DNA from: JALORV01 sp963712485
Lineage (GTDB): Bacteria > Pseudomonadota > Gammaproteobacteria > Burkholderiales > Burkholderiaceae_F
Assembly: GCA_963712485.1 (NCBI GenBank)
Contig: CAVQID010000013.1
Coordinates: 1 to 64,000 of the forward strand
Direction: 5' to 3'
Length of the DNA: 64,000 bases
The notes under the pieces are model-generated. The model was not told the DNA's origin and searched no databases. It worked only from the letters and a program-made list of their open reading frames with translations. Position 1 is the first letter of the stretch; every line of letters begins with the position of its first letter. Of this stretch, positions 1-8,074 are shown in pieces. The position numbers and the translations under genes were made by a program.

Positions 1-66
1 GCGCTGGCGGACATGATCAAGCGCGGTAACGAGCAGCTGGAGCGCTTCGAAAAGACCAGCAAGTAG
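1..66 (+). CDS. ugpB: 3' end of sn-glycerol-3-phosphate-binding periplasmic protein (partial)
   Basis: Only the last 21 codons and a TAG stop are inside the window; the reading frame is open from base 1. The tail is charged and helical, ending in Lys-Thr-Ser-Lys. The assignment rests on position: it lies 7 bases before ugpA, with ugpE and ugpC following, and in this ABC importer the solute-binding gene normally leads the operon. The product would deliver glycerol-3-phosphate or glycerophosphodiesters in the periplasm. The sequence alone is too short to identify the family. Confidence 0.6.
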   Translation, partial: ALADMIKRGNEQLERFEKTSK

Positions 67-73
67 GTCAGGA

Positions 74-1006
74 GTGGCCGGCCGCCAATGCGGCCGGCCC
101 AAACTCGCCACACCAACCGCGCCCTTGGAAAAGCGCGCATTCTTTCGCAGCCGCTGGCTGCCGTACGCACTGGTCGCGCCACAGCTCGCGATCACGATCG
201 TTTTCTTCTTCTGGCCCGCCGGGCAGGCCCTGTACCAGAGCGTCCTGCAACAGGACGCCTTCGGCGCCAGAGTCGAGTTCGTCGGCCTCGAGAACTTCCG
301 CGTCCTTTTCAACGATCCGGGCTATCTCGACTCGTTCCGCGTCACGGCGGTGTTCTCCGTGTTCGTCGCCGGCTTTGGCCTGGCGATTTCGCTGCTGCTC
401 GCGGTCTTCGCCGACCGTCTGCTGCGCGGTGCCACCGCCGTCAAGACATTGCTGATCTGGCCTTACGCGGTCGCGCCGGCGATTGCCGGCGTGCTGTGGC
501 TCTTCATGTTCAACCCGACCCTAGGCGTGGTCGCGCACTGGCTCTACAACGCCGGAGTGCACTGGGACTTCCTGCTCAACGGCGATCAGGCGCTCCTGCT
601 TCTCGTGATGGCCGCGGTCTGGAAACAGATCAGCTACAACTTCGTCTTCTTCGTCGCCGGGTTGCAGGCGATCCCGAAGTCATTGATCGAAGCTGCGGCG
701 ATCGACGGCGCCGGCCCGTGGCGGCGCTTCTGGAGCATCGTGTTCCCGCTGCTCACTCCGACGACATTCTTCCTGCTGGTGGTCAACATCGTCTATGCCT
801 TCTTCGACACCTTCGCGATCGTTGACGCGGTCACGCAGGGAGGGCCGGGGCAGGAGACCTCGATTCTCGTTTACAAGGTCTATCACGACGGCTTCAAGGC
901 CCTGGACTTCGGCGGCTCGGCAGCGCAGTCGGTGATCCTCATGGCCATCGTCATCACGCTGACGGTGTTGCAGTTCCGCTTCATCGAGCGGCGGGTGAAT
1001 TACTGA
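74..1006 (+). CDS. ugpA: sn-glycerol-3-phosphate ABC transporter permease UgpA
   Basis: Inner-membrane permease of the glycerol-3-phosphate importer, 310 aa as called. It has about six hydrophobic segments and the ABC-permease EAA loop (EAAAIDGAGP, about residues 206-215) that docks to UgpC. The stretch RSRWLPYALVAPQLAIT near the N-terminus matches known UgpA proteins closely. The start is uncertain. GTG at 74 overlaps the only AGGAG sequence, so it has no normally spaced ribosome site. A TTG at 125 would give the usual UgpA N-terminus (MEKRAFF...). The TGA stop overlaps the ATG of a 23-codon ORF. It is part of ugpB-A-E-C. Confidence 0.93.
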   Translation: MAGRQCGRPKLATPTAPLEKRAFFRSRWLPYALVAPQLAITIVFFFWPAGQALYQSVLQQDAFGARVEFVGLENFRVLFNDPGYLDSFRVTAVFSVFVAGFGLAISLLLAVFADRLLRGATAVKTLLIWPYAVAPAIAGVLWLFMFNPTLGVVAHWLYNAGVHWDFLLNGDQALLLLVMAAVWKQISYNFVFFVAGLQAIPKSLIEAAAIDGAGPWRRFWSIVFPLLTPTTFFLLVVNIVYAFFDTFAIVDAVTQGGPGQETSILVYKVYHDGFKALDFGGSAAQSVILMAIVITLTVLQFRFIERRVNY

Positions 1007-1077
1007 TGCGCTGCCACACTGCGTTCGTCCCCTGTATGACGCTTGCTGCGCCGTTCACGCAGTCGGAAAGTCGCTGA
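1006..1077 (+). CDS. 23-codon ORF linking ugpA and ugpE by stop-start overlaps
   Basis: The 70-base gap between ugpA and ugpE is exactly filled by an ORF of 23 codons. Its ATG shares one base with the ugpA stop (TGATG at 1004-1008), and its TGA shares one base with the ugpE start (TGATG at 1075-1079). The peptide begins MRCHTAFVPC and resembles nothing I know. It could let ribosomes finishing ugpA reach ugpE by re-initiation, or it could be chance. No ribosome-binding site precedes it. Confidence 0.35.
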   Translation: MRCHTAFVPCMTLAAPFTQSESR

Positions 1078-1925
1078 TGGTCGAACGTCGGCGCTGGCTG
1101 GATGTGCTGTCTTATGCCGTGGTCATCCTCGGCATAGCGATCGTCGCGTTCCCGGTTTACCTCGCCCTCGTCGCGTCCTCGCACACCGCCGAGGCGGTCG
1201 AGGCGGCGCCGATGTCGCTGATCCCGGGCGACCTGCTGGTCGAAAATTACCGCAAGGTGTTGTTCGAGGGCGGCGATGTCGGTTCGCGCGCGCCGGTCGG
1301 CCGCATGATGCTGGTGAGCCTGACGATGGCGGTCGGCATCGCGGTCGGCAAGATCATCATCTCGCTGCTGTCCGCGTTTGCGATCGTCTACTTCCGCTTT
1401 CCGATGCGGAATTTCTTCTTCTGGATGATCTTCATCACGCTGATGCTGCCGGTGGAAGTACGCATCACGCCGACCTACGAGGTGATGTCCGATCTCGGCC
1501 TGCTCAACACGTTCCCGGGACTGATCATGCCGCTGATCGCCTCGGCCACCGCCACGTTCCTGTTTCGCCAGTTCTTCCTGACTGTGCCGGACGAACTGGC
1601 CGAGGCGGCACGCATCGACGGCGCCGGACCGATGCGTTTCTTCTTCACGATCCTGGTGCCGCTATCGGTCACGAACATCGCGGCGATGTTCGTGATCCAG
1701 TTCATCTACGGCTGGAACCAGTACCTGTGGCCGTTGCTGATCACGACCAGCGAGGACATGTACCCGATCGTCATCGGCATCAAGCGGATGATTGGCGGCG
1801 GTGACGCCGCCAACGAGTGGAACCTCATCATGGCCACGGCGATTCTGGCGATGATCCCGCCAGCGCTGGTCGTGCTGCTGATGCAGCGCTGGTTCATCAA
1901 GGGTCTGGTCGAAACCGAAAAGTAG
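1077..1925 (+). CDS. ugpE: sn-glycerol-3-phosphate ABC transporter permease UgpE
   Basis: Second inner-membrane permease of the Ugp importer, 282 aa, pairing with UgpA. It has six hydrophobic segments. The first is at about residues 10-32 and is followed by a periplasmic loop. The EAA motif EAARIDGAGP lies at about residues 176-185. Length and motif order are normal for the family. It ends in TAG, 10 bases before ugpC. The start is fixed by the overlap with the preceding mini-ORF; a GGAAAG sequence about 7 bases upstream may serve as a weak ribosome site. Confidence 0.94.
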   Translation: MVERRRWLDVLSYAVVILGIAIVAFPVYLALVASSHTAEAVEAAPMSLIPGDLLVENYRKVLFEGGDVGSRAPVGRMMLVSLTMAVGIAVGKIIISLLSAFAIVYFRFPMRNFFFWMIFITLMLPVEVRITPTYEVMSDLGLLNTFPGLIMPLIASATATFLFRQFFLTVPDELAEAARIDGAGPMRFFFTILVPLSVTNIAAMFVIQFIYGWNQYLWPLLITTSEDMYPIVIGIKRMIGGGDAANEWNLIMATAILAMIPPALVVLLMQRWFIKGLVETEK

Positions 1926-1935
1926 AAGAACGGAC

Positions 1936-3000
1936 ATGGCGTCGATCGAGTTTGCGGATGTGCGCAAGAGTTACGGCACGAACCAGGTCGTGCACGGCAT
2001 CTCGTTGACCGTGACTGACGGCGAATTCGTGGTGCTGGTCGGCCCCTCGGGCTGCGGCAAGTCGACACTGCTGCGCATGGTGGCGGGCCTCGAGGAGATC
2101 ACGGCCGGAACGATCAGGATCGGTGACCGCGTCGTCAACAATCTCGAGCCCAAGGATCGCGACTGTGCAATGGTGTTCCAGAATTACGCGCTCTATCCGC
2201 ACATGAGCGTGTACGAAAACATGGCTTACGGGCTAAAGATCCGCAAGCTGCCGAAGGCCGAAATCGACCGTCGAGTCAACGAAGCCGCAGCAATCCTTGA
2301 ACTCGACGGACTGCTGGCGCGCAAGCCGCGGCAACTGTCCGGCGGGCAGCGCCAGCGCGTCGCAATGGGACGGGCGATCGTGCGCGAACCGGCGGCCTTC
2401 CTGTTCGACGAGCCGCTGTCCAATCTCGACGCCAAGCTGCGCGTGCAGACACGCCTTGAAATCCAGAAGCTGCACCGGCGGCTGCGCACGACCAGCCTGT
2501 ATGTCACGCATGACCAGGTCGAGGCAATGACCCTGGCGCAACGCATGATCGTGATGAACGCTGGGCGGGCCGAGCAGGTCGGCACGCCGGACGACGTCTA
2601 CTCACGCCCGGCGACAACCTTTGTCGCGAGCTTCATCGGCTCGCCGCCGATGAACCTCTTCGACGGCCGCGTGGCCGACGACGGCCGCGCGTTCATCGTC
2701 ATGGACGGCTTGCGTATCGACCTGCCGGCGCCCGCCGGCGCGTTGGCCGGCCGCGAGTTGGCGCTCGGGCTGCGGCCGGAACACCTGCATCCCGGCGGCG
2801 ACGGCCTCGACATGGTGGTGGAGACCGTCGAAGTACTCGGGGCCGAGCACCTGATCCATGGCATCGTTGCCGGCCACGACGTGATCGTCCGCAGCGGGCC
2901 GCAGGATCACCCCGCGCCGGGTTCAAGTCTGCCCCTGGGATTTTCAGCCAGCGCAGTGCACTGGTTCGATGCGAAGACCCGCCAGCGGATCGAGGGATGA
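1936..3000 (+). CDS. ugpC: sn-glycerol-3-phosphate import ATP-binding protein UgpC
   Basis: Cytoplasmic ATPase of the Ugp importer, 354 aa, MalK/UgpC subfamily. It shows Walker A GPSGCGKST (about 36-44), the Q-loop in FQNYALYPHM, signature LSGGQ (134-138), Walker B FLFDEP (155-160), and a C-terminal regulatory extension of about 120 residues with GLRPEHL, typical of CUT1-family ATPases. It is the last gene of the ugp operon. Its stop codon abuts the stop codon of the oppositely oriented fur gene with no spacer, so no terminator can lie between the two genes. Confidence 0.95.
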   Translation: MASIEFADVRKSYGTNQVVHGISLTVTDGEFVVLVGPSGCGKSTLLRMVAGLEEITAGTIRIGDRVVNNLEPKDRDCAMVFQNYALYPHMSVYENMAYGLKIRKLPKAEIDRRVNEAAAILELDGLLARKPRQLSGGQRQRVAMGRAIVREPAAFLFDEPLSNLDAKLRVQTRLEIQKLHRRLRTTSLYVTHDQVEAMTLAQRMIVMNAGRAEQVGTPDDVYSRPATTFVASFIGSPPMNLFDGRVADDGRAFIVMDGLRIDLPAPAGALAGRELALGLRPEHLHPGGDGLDMVVETVEVLGAEHLIHGIVAGHDVIVRSGPQDHPAPGSSLPLGFSASAVHWFDAKTRQRIEG

Positions 3001-3453
3001 CTATTCCTTGCGGAACTCGCAGTTCGGCTTGGTGCATTCGCAGTACAGCGCCAGTGCGTGCTCCTGCAGCTTGAAGCCGCGCTCGGCAGCCACCTGGTGC
3101 TGTCGGGCTTCGATCTCGCTGTCGACGAACTCCTCGACGCGCCCGCAGGTCAGGCAGACGAGGTGGTCGTGATGCGAGCCCTCGTTGAGCTCGAACATCG
3201 CGCGCCCGCCCTCGAAATGATTGCGGGAAAGCAACCCCGCCTGTTCGAACTGCGTCAGCACGCGGTAGACCGTCGCGAGTCCGACATCAATGTGCTCGGC
3301 GATCAGTGATTTGTAGACATCTTCGGCGCTCATGTGCCGCACACCCCGCTCCGCTGTGCTGCGCTGGAAGATCTCCAGCACCTTGAGACGCGGCACAGTG
3401 GCCTTGAGGCCGATGTTCTTCAGGTCACTGGAGGTGGTCGAGCGGTTCGGCAT
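3001..3453 (-). CDS. fur: Ferric uptake regulator Fur
   Basis: 150-aa Fe(II)-sensing transcriptional repressor. The N-terminal winged helix contains GLKATVPRLKVLEIF, and VGLATVYRVLTQFEQAGL is the recognition-helix region. The C-terminal metal and dimer part has HHDH (94-97), CxxC (C100, C103) and C138/C140/C145. The frame stays open far upstream of this start, but only from MPNRSTTSSDLKNIG onward does it resemble Fur, and that gives the usual length. It is divergent from bamE, a common arrangement in beta- and gammaproteobacteria, and convergent with ugpC. I found no evident Fur box in the short shared promoter region. Confidence 0.96.
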   Translation of the reverse strand: MPNRSTTSSDLKNIGLKATVPRLKVLEIFQRSTAERGVRHMSAEDVYKSLIAEHIDVGLATVYRVLTQFEQAGLLSRNHFEGGRAMFELNEGSHHDHLVCLTCGRVEEFVDSEIEARQHQVAAERGFKLQEHALALYCECTKPNCEFRKE

Positions 3454-3492
3454 GGCCAAAGTTGCTGCGCCGTCATGCCGGCGCCTCTGAGT

Positions 3493-3498
3493 ATCATA
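3493..3498 (-). promoter_or_regulatory. Likely -10 box for fur
   Basis: TATGAT on the minus strand, about 40 bases before the fur ATG, in the 81-bp fur/bamE divergent region. No good -35 hexamer is visible at 16-18 bases, as is common for promoters in this window. Confidence 0.35.
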
Positions 3499-3534
3499 CG
3501 GCTTCCGCTCCATGCCGACCGCCTCTGACGACTG

Positions 3535-4059
3535 ATGCGCCTGCGTCGCCTTTCTGCCTGTGCCCTGATCCTGCTGCTTGCGAGCTGCGAGTCGCTTTAC
3601 AGCGTCAGCTCCAGCGTCGGTTCCGGCTTTGCCTCGGCATTCAGCTGGGCACCCACATTTCTCGGGCCGTACCGGCCGGACGTGCACCAAGGCAATATCG
3701 TCACGAAGGAAATGGTCGACCAGTTGCGCATCGGCATGACGCGCGATCAGGTGCGTTTCATGTTGGGCACGCCGCTGCTGACCACTGAATTCCGCAAGGA
3801 CCGGGTGGATTACATCTATTACCTGAATCCGCTGAAGGGCCCGGTGCAGAACCGCCGGCTGACGCTGTACTTCAAGGACAACCGGCTCGACCGTTTCAAC
3901 GCCGACCCGATGCCGGCCGATGACGAGGCCGACGCGCTGATCCTTGGTCCCAACGCCAAGCGGGTCGCGCGTCGTTCGCAGCAGCCCGCGATTCCGATGC
4001 CGGACGTCTCGACGCCCGGCCCGGGCTCCCAGACCCTGCCCGGATCTCAGACCGAGTGA
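3535..4059 (+). CDS. bamE: Outer-membrane assembly lipoprotein BamE (SmpA/OmlA)
   Basis: 174-aa lipoprotein of the BAM complex that folds beta-barrel proteins into the outer membrane. It has a signal peptide with lipobox LLASC (Cys at about residue 18). The SmpA/OmlA domain follows, with IRIGMTRDQVRFMLGTP-like features (LRIGMTRDQV, GTPLL) and DYIYYLNP. The C-terminal 50 residues are a low-complexity Pro/Gln/Ser tail, longer than in E. coli but seen in betaproteobacteria. It is divergent from fur, and dapB follows after 37 bases. Confidence 0.93.
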   Translation: MRLRRLSACALILLLASCESLYSVSSSVGSGFASAFSWAPTFLGPYRPDVHQGNIVTKEMVDQLRIGMTRDQVRFMLGTPLLTTEFRKDRVDYIYYLNPLKGPVQNRRLTLYFKDNRLDRFNADPMPADDEADALILGPNAKRVARRSQQPAIPMPDVSTPGPGSQTLPGSQTE

Positions 4060-4096
4060 TCGCGCCTGCCCCGACGGCGCAACGCGAGCCCTGCCA

Positions 4097-4891
4097 ATGA
4101 AAGTTGCGATTGCCGGCGCGTCCGGCCGCATGGGACAGATGCTGATCGAGGCTGCGCTGGCGCAGTCGGATCTCACGCTGGCGGTGGCGCTCGACCGGCC
4201 CGGCAGTCCCATGCTGGGGCGCGACTGCGCGGAAACACTCGGGCGATCGACCGGCGTGCGCGTCAGCGCCGAGCTCGCGACGCTGGCCGGCGCCGACGTC
4301 CTGATCGATTTCACGCGGCCCGAGGCGACGCTGCGGCACCTCGAGGAGTGCGCGGACGCCGGGGTCAAGATGGTGATCGGCACCACCGGCTTCGACGACG
4401 ACGGCAAGCGCGCGATACGAGCGGCCAGCGAGCGGATCGCGATCGTCTTCGCGCCGAACATGAGTGTCGGCGTCAACGCCACGTTCAAGCTGGTCGAGAT
4501 CGCCACGCGCATGCTCAACGACGGCTATGACATCGAGATCATCGAGGCGCACCACCGCCACAAGGTGGATGCGCCGTCGGGCACCGCGCTGAAAATGGGC
4601 GAAGTGATTGCCGGTGCGCTGGGCCGGCCGCTCGACGAGCTTGCGGTGTACGCCCGCGAGGGACACACCGGCGAGCGTCGCCCCGGCTCGATCGGCTTCG
4701 CGACGATACGCGGCGGCGACATCGTCGGCGACCATACGGTGATGTTCGCCGGAGCCGGGGAACGCATCGAGATCAGCCACCGCTCCGGCAGCCGCACGTC
4801 GTATGCCAACGGCAGCCTGCGTGCGGCGCGCTTCCTCGCCGACAAGCGCAGCGGCCTCTACGACATGTTCGATGTGCTCGGCTTCAACTGA
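4097..4891 (+). CDS. dapB: 4-hydroxy-tetrahydrodipicolinate reductase
   Basis: 264-aa enzyme of the diaminopimelate/lysine pathway, reducing the DapA product with NAD(P)H. It has the Rossmann motif GASGRMGQ (7-14), GTTGFDDD (95-102), and the substrate-binding signature EAHHRHK (150-156) with SGTALK (161-166). The frame is open further upstream, but the ATG at 4097 gives the family's standard N-terminus MKVAIAGASGRMG. The stop overlaps the exbB ATG (TGATG), so dapB probably feeds into that cluster. Confidence 0.97.
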   Translation: MKVAIAGASGRMGQMLIEAALAQSDLTLAVALDRPGSPMLGRDCAETLGRSTGVRVSAELATLAGADVLIDFTRPEATLRHLEECADAGVKMVIGTTGFDDDGKRAIRAASERIAIVFAPNMSVGVNATFKLVEIATRMLNDGYDIEIIEAHHRHKVDAPSGTALKMGEVIAGALGRPLDELAVYAREGHTGERRPGSIGFATIRGGDIVGDHTVMFAGAGERIEISHRSGSRTSYANGSLRAARFLADKRSGLYDMFDVLGFN

Positions 4892-5574
4892 TGGATAGCG
4901 CGCTCGGACTCGCCCATTTCTGGGAACAGGCGGACGGCGTCATCCGCCTCACCGCCTATCTGCTGCTTGCAATGTCCGTGGCGAGCTGGTTTTTGATCGT
5001 CTGGAAGGGCTGGGCCTGGTGGCGCGTGCGTCGCGCCTCGCATGCGATCGAGAGCTTCTGGAGCGCGCCGTCGATCGATGCGGCGGTGGCCACACTGAAG
5101 CCGATCGATGCCGAGCGTGTCTTCATTCCCCTGGCAGTCGGCGCCTCCACCGCGGCGACGCATCCGGCCGCCGAGAACAGCCTGGCCGCCCAGATCGACC
5201 GCTCGGAACTGATCACGCGGGCGCTGCGACAGCGCATCAACGAGGCCGCCGGCCGGCTCGAAGCCGGACTGACGATCCTGGCGTCGGTAGGCAGCACCGC
5301 GCCGTTCATCGGCCTGTTCGGCACCGTGTGGGGCATCTACCGGGCGCTGATCAACATTGCCTCAGCGGGCCAGATCGCGATTGACAAGGTGGCCGGTCCG
5401 GTCGGCGAGGCGCTGATCATGACGGCCTTCGGCCTTGCCGTCGCGATTCCTGCCGTGCTCGCCTACAACGCCTTCACGCGCGCAAACCGCATGGTGCTGG
5501 GCCAGCTCGACGGCTTCGCGCACGATCTGCACGCGACGCTGACGACGGGCTCGCGGCTCGCGGGACAGTCCTGA
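4891..5574 (+). CDS. exbB: ExbB/TolQ-type proton-channel protein
   Basis: 227-aa inner-membrane protein of the MotA/TolQ/ExbB family, energising TonB-dependent uptake with the proton gradient. It has three hydrophobic segments, at about residues 20-40, 130-155 and 165-190. The characteristic stretch LASVGSTAPFIGLFGTVWGIY starts at about residue 130. It overlaps dapB by one base and exbD by one base. The exbD-BtuF context and the riboswitch-controlled btuB nearby suggest service to cobalamin uptake. TolQ is less likely because no TolA, TolB or Pal genes follow. No tonB is in the window. Confidence 0.88.
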   Translation: MDSALGLAHFWEQADGVIRLTAYLLLAMSVASWFLIVWKGWAWWRVRRASHAIESFWSAPSIDAAVATLKPIDAERVFIPLAVGASTAATHPAAENSLAAQIDRSELITRALRQRINEAAGRLEAGLTILASVGSTAPFIGLFGTVWGIYRALINIASAGQIAIDKVAGPVGEALIMTAFGLAVAIPAVLAYNAFTRANRMVLGQLDGFAHDLHATLTTGSRLAGQS

Positions 5575-6014
5575 TGCCATTCGGCGGTTTCGAACGGCAT
5601 GGCACTACGCAGCAGCCCATGTCTGAAATCAATGTCACGCCCCTCGTCGACGTGATGCTGGTGTTGCTGGTGATCTTCATCATCACCGCGCCGTTGTTGT
5701 CATACGCGATACGACTCGACCTGCCGAACGAGGCCGCCCCAGCGGCCGACGTGATGCCGGCAACGATCAAACTGTCGATCGACGCGGACGGCCAGGTCTA
5801 CTGGGATACGGACCCCATCGCCGACGACCAGCTGCGCAGCCGCCTGACCGATGCCGGACAGCAGTCGCCGGCGCCGGAGGTGCATCTGCGCGCCGACAAG
5901 GCGACGCGTTACGAGCGCATCGCGATGGTGCTGTCTTCGGCACAGCAGGCCGGGCTCCTCAAGATCGGATTCGTCACCGAACCCGCCCCGGCCGCCGCCA
6001 GCGCGCGGCCGTGA
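5574..6014 (+). CDS. exbD: ExbD/TolR-type biopolymer transport protein
   Basis: 146-aa partner of ExbB. It has a short cytoplasmic N-terminus with SEINVTPLVDVMLVLLVIF and a single membrane segment carrying the essential channel aspartate (D26). A periplasmic domain (about residues 45-130) and an Ala/Pro-rich tail follow. The start overlaps the exbB stop by one base, and its TGA overlaps the GTG start of the next gene by four bases. This tight coupling to a BtuF-like gene supports a role in vitamin B12 uptake. Confidence 0.9.
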   Translation: MPFGGFERHGTTQQPMSEINVTPLVDVMLVLLVIFIITAPLLSYAIRLDLPNEAAPAADVMPATIKLSIDADGQVYWDTDPIADDQLRSRLTDAGQQSPAPEVHLRADKATRYERIAMVLSSAQQAGLLKIGFVTEPAPAAASARP

Positions 6015-6904
6015 CGCCCACGCGCCGTCGCGCCGCGCCGCTGGTGGCGCTCGCGCTTCTGGCGGCCGCACTGCCTGCCGTCGCGGTCATCCGTGTCGTC
6101 GACGACGAGGGCGCGACGGTGACCCTGGAACGGCCGGCCACGCGCATCGTCAGCCTGTCGCCGCACCTGACGGAGCAGCTCTTTGCCGTCGGTGCCGGTG
6201 ACCGGATCGTCGGCACGACCGAACACGCCGACTTCCCGCCCGCGGCGCTGCAAATTCCGCGGGTCGGCCGTGCGCACAGCGTCGACCTCGAGCGCGTCGC
6301 CATGCTCAAGCCCGACCTCGTTGTAATTTGGGGAAGCGGCTTTCCACCGGCGATCATCGAATCGATCCGTCGGCTCGGCATCCCGGTGTTCGTCAACGAA
6401 CCGCGCTCGCTGGACGATGTGGCGCGCTCAATGCAGCGGCTCGGCACGCTCGCCGGCACCGACGGTCGCCCGGCTGCTGATACGTTCGCCGCGAAAATCG
6501 CCACGCTGCGCGCCCGCTATGCCCAGCGGACTCCGGTGCGGGTGTTCTATCAGGTGTGGGCAGCGCCGCTGATGACGCTGTCGGGCAAGCACGTGATCAG
6601 CGAGGCGATCACGACCTGTGGTGGCCGCAATGTATTCGCCGATCTCGGTCCGATCGCGCCGCAGGTTTCGATCGAAGCCGTGCTGGCGGCCAACCCTCAG
6701 GCGATCGTCACGGCGGAGCCCGGCGCCCAGCCGAGTGCTGCGCTGGCCATGTGGCAGCGCTTTCCGACGCTGGCCGCGACCCGGCGAGGGCAGTTCTTCA
6801 CGCTCGATGCGGATCGCCTGAACCGCCACGGACCCCGGTTGGCCGATGAAATCGAGGTGCTCTGCGCTGCAATTGATCAGACCCGCGCCAGTGCATTGAA
6901 GTAG
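6011..6904 (+). CDS. btuF: Cobalamin ABC transporter substrate-binding protein (BtuF-like)
   Basis: 297-aa periplasmic binding protein of the BtuF/FhuD fold (class III). The signal peptide covers about residues 1-25 (LVALALLAAALPAVA). RIVSLSPHLTEQLFAVGAGDRIVGTTEH and an acidic residue in the WGSGFPP/ELxRLGIPVFV-type hinge region are typical. The GTG start overlaps the exbD stop. The ABC permease and ATPase (btuC, btuD) are about 2 kb downstream on the other strand, behind a cobalamin riboswitch, so B12 is the best substrate guess. A heme- or iron-siderophore-binding role cannot be excluded from sequence alone. Confidence 0.82.
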   Translation: MTPTRRRAAPLVALALLAAALPAVAVIRVVDDEGATVTLERPATRIVSLSPHLTEQLFAVGAGDRIVGTTEHADFPPAALQIPRVGRAHSVDLERVAMLKPDLVVIWGSGFPPAIIESIRRLGIPVFVNEPRSLDDVARSMQRLGTLAGTDGRPAADTFAAKIATLRARYAQRTPVRVFYQVWAAPLMTLSGKHVISEAITTCGGRNVFADLGPIAPQVSIEAVLAANPQAIVTAEPGAQPSAALAMWQRFPTLAATRRGQFFTLDADRLNRHGPRLADEIEVLCAAIDQTRASALK

Positions 6905-6935
6905 ATTGTGCGGCTGGGGAACCACAGAGGGCCAC

Positions 6936-7418
6936 ATGACCGCACGTTTACGTCCGATCCCATTCCAGATTCTTGCCATCCTTGGCGTGGCCGGCGCCAT
7001 CGCGCTCGCCGGCTGCGGCAAGAAGGACGCACCGCCCGACAAGTCTGCGACGCCGGCGGAACCGGCGGTGACGACCGCGCCGGCAACGGCGCCGACCGAT
7101 CGCGAAATCAAGATCACGTCGATCAAGCCGGACCGCGACACGCTCAAGACCGGCGAAATGGTTCAACTCACGATCACCGCCGCCTACACGCTGCCCGCGA
7201 AGGGCGGCAACGTCGGCGTCGTCGTTCAGGACGCCAAGAACGGACTGATTGCCAACAAGCTATCGCAGGTCGCCGGCGGCAGCGGCACGGTGACCGAGGA
7301 AATCGAATTCAAGGTTCCCGCCACCGAGCGCATCGTCGTCAATGTGCCGCTCTATCTGAAAGACGAGACGAAGTCGGTGACCGTCGCCCAGCGCGAATTC
7401 GCGGTGAAGGCGAAGTAG
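6936..7418 (+). CDS. Hypothetical lipoprotein
   Basis: 160-aa protein with a signal peptide and lipobox ALAGC (Cys at about residue 24). After a Pro/Ala/Thr-rich linker comes a single compact beta-rich domain (about residues 50-155) with an alternating hydrophobic pattern resembling an immunoglobulin-like fold. I do not recognise the family. The ATG at 6936 has GAGGG about 6 bases upstream and is preferred over a TTG at 6906. It follows the btuF-like gene by 31 bases and ends 6 bases before the convergent parA remnant. Confidence 0.75.
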   Translation: MTARLRPIPFQILAILGVAGAIALAGCGKKDAPPDKSATPAEPAVTTAPATAPTDREIKITSIKPDRDTLKTGEMVQLTITAAYTLPAKGGNVGVVVQDAKNGLIANKLSQVAGGSGTVTEEIEFKVPATERIVVNVPLYLKDETKSVTVAQREFAVKAK

Positions 7419-7424
7419 CCGGCC

Positions 7425-8045
7425 TCAGTGCTCCACCCACTCGAGCAGCGGCTGCCACTGTTCGAGATCGCGCGCCACGCGGCTCGGCGCGACATCCCAC
7501 AGCGTCAGTCCGTGCGCGGCCAGCTGCACGTAGTTCTGCGTATCCCGCAGAAATCCCAGTACCGGGAGCTTGAGCTCGTCGACGAAGCGCTGCAGCTGCT
7601 CGGCTGCACGCGTGCGCGCGTCGACCCGCATGCCGAGTATGCCGATGCGGCCGGCACCTTTCACCAGGTCCCGTTCCGCCAGCTTGTTCAGGAAGTTCTG
7701 CGTCGCGTAGATGTCGAAGAGCGACGGCTGTACCGGGATGATGACGCGGTCGGAGAGCCGGAACGCGTCCTTCAGCCCGTGGCCATGCAGGCCGGCCGGC
7801 GTATCGAGCACGACATGGGTGACGCCCTTCGGTGGTCGGGCCACCTTGTCGTCCGAGCGATCCCATGACTAGATGCGCGGCAGCACCGACGGTCGGACGC
7901 CGAGCTAAGCCAGCGCTGATTGCTGGCGGTCCAGATCGCCAAGCATCGTCGCGTGACCGCGTCGTGCGAAGTAGCCGGCGAGGTTGGTCGCAGTCGTGCT
8001 CTTGCCGGCGCCGCCTTTGGGATTCGCGATCAGGATGATGGGCAT
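7425..8045 (-). pseudogene. ParA/MinD-type ATPase gene interrupted by two in-frame TAG codons
   Basis: From ATG at 8045 the frame reads a complete ParA-like protein of 206 codons. It has the deviant Walker A NPKGGAGKST (codons 8-17), GDLDRQQSALA, then LDTPAGLHG and PVQPSLFDIYAT. Two amber codons interrupt it, at 7907-7905 (codon 47, where relatives have Trp: DRQQSALA-W-LGVRP) and at 7871-7869 (codon 59). The frame is otherwise intact, with no indel. The downstream piece could be translated alone from a GTG near 7844. Many intact genes here end in TAG, so stop-codon reassignment is unlikely. This is a decaying gene, a suppressed one, or a sequence error. Confidence 0.8.
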
Positions 8046-8074
8046 GAAATCAGTCTAGCAAGCGAAAACTATCC

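Noticed and set aside
3001..4518. A 505-codon minus-strand frame containing fur
   Set aside because: Only the last 150 codons resemble Fur; the rest is antisense to bamE and dapB, which are clear genes.
7869..7907. Genetic-code change making TAG a sense codon
   Set aside because: ugpE, fur, livG, amiC, hda and others end in TAG at the expected family length.
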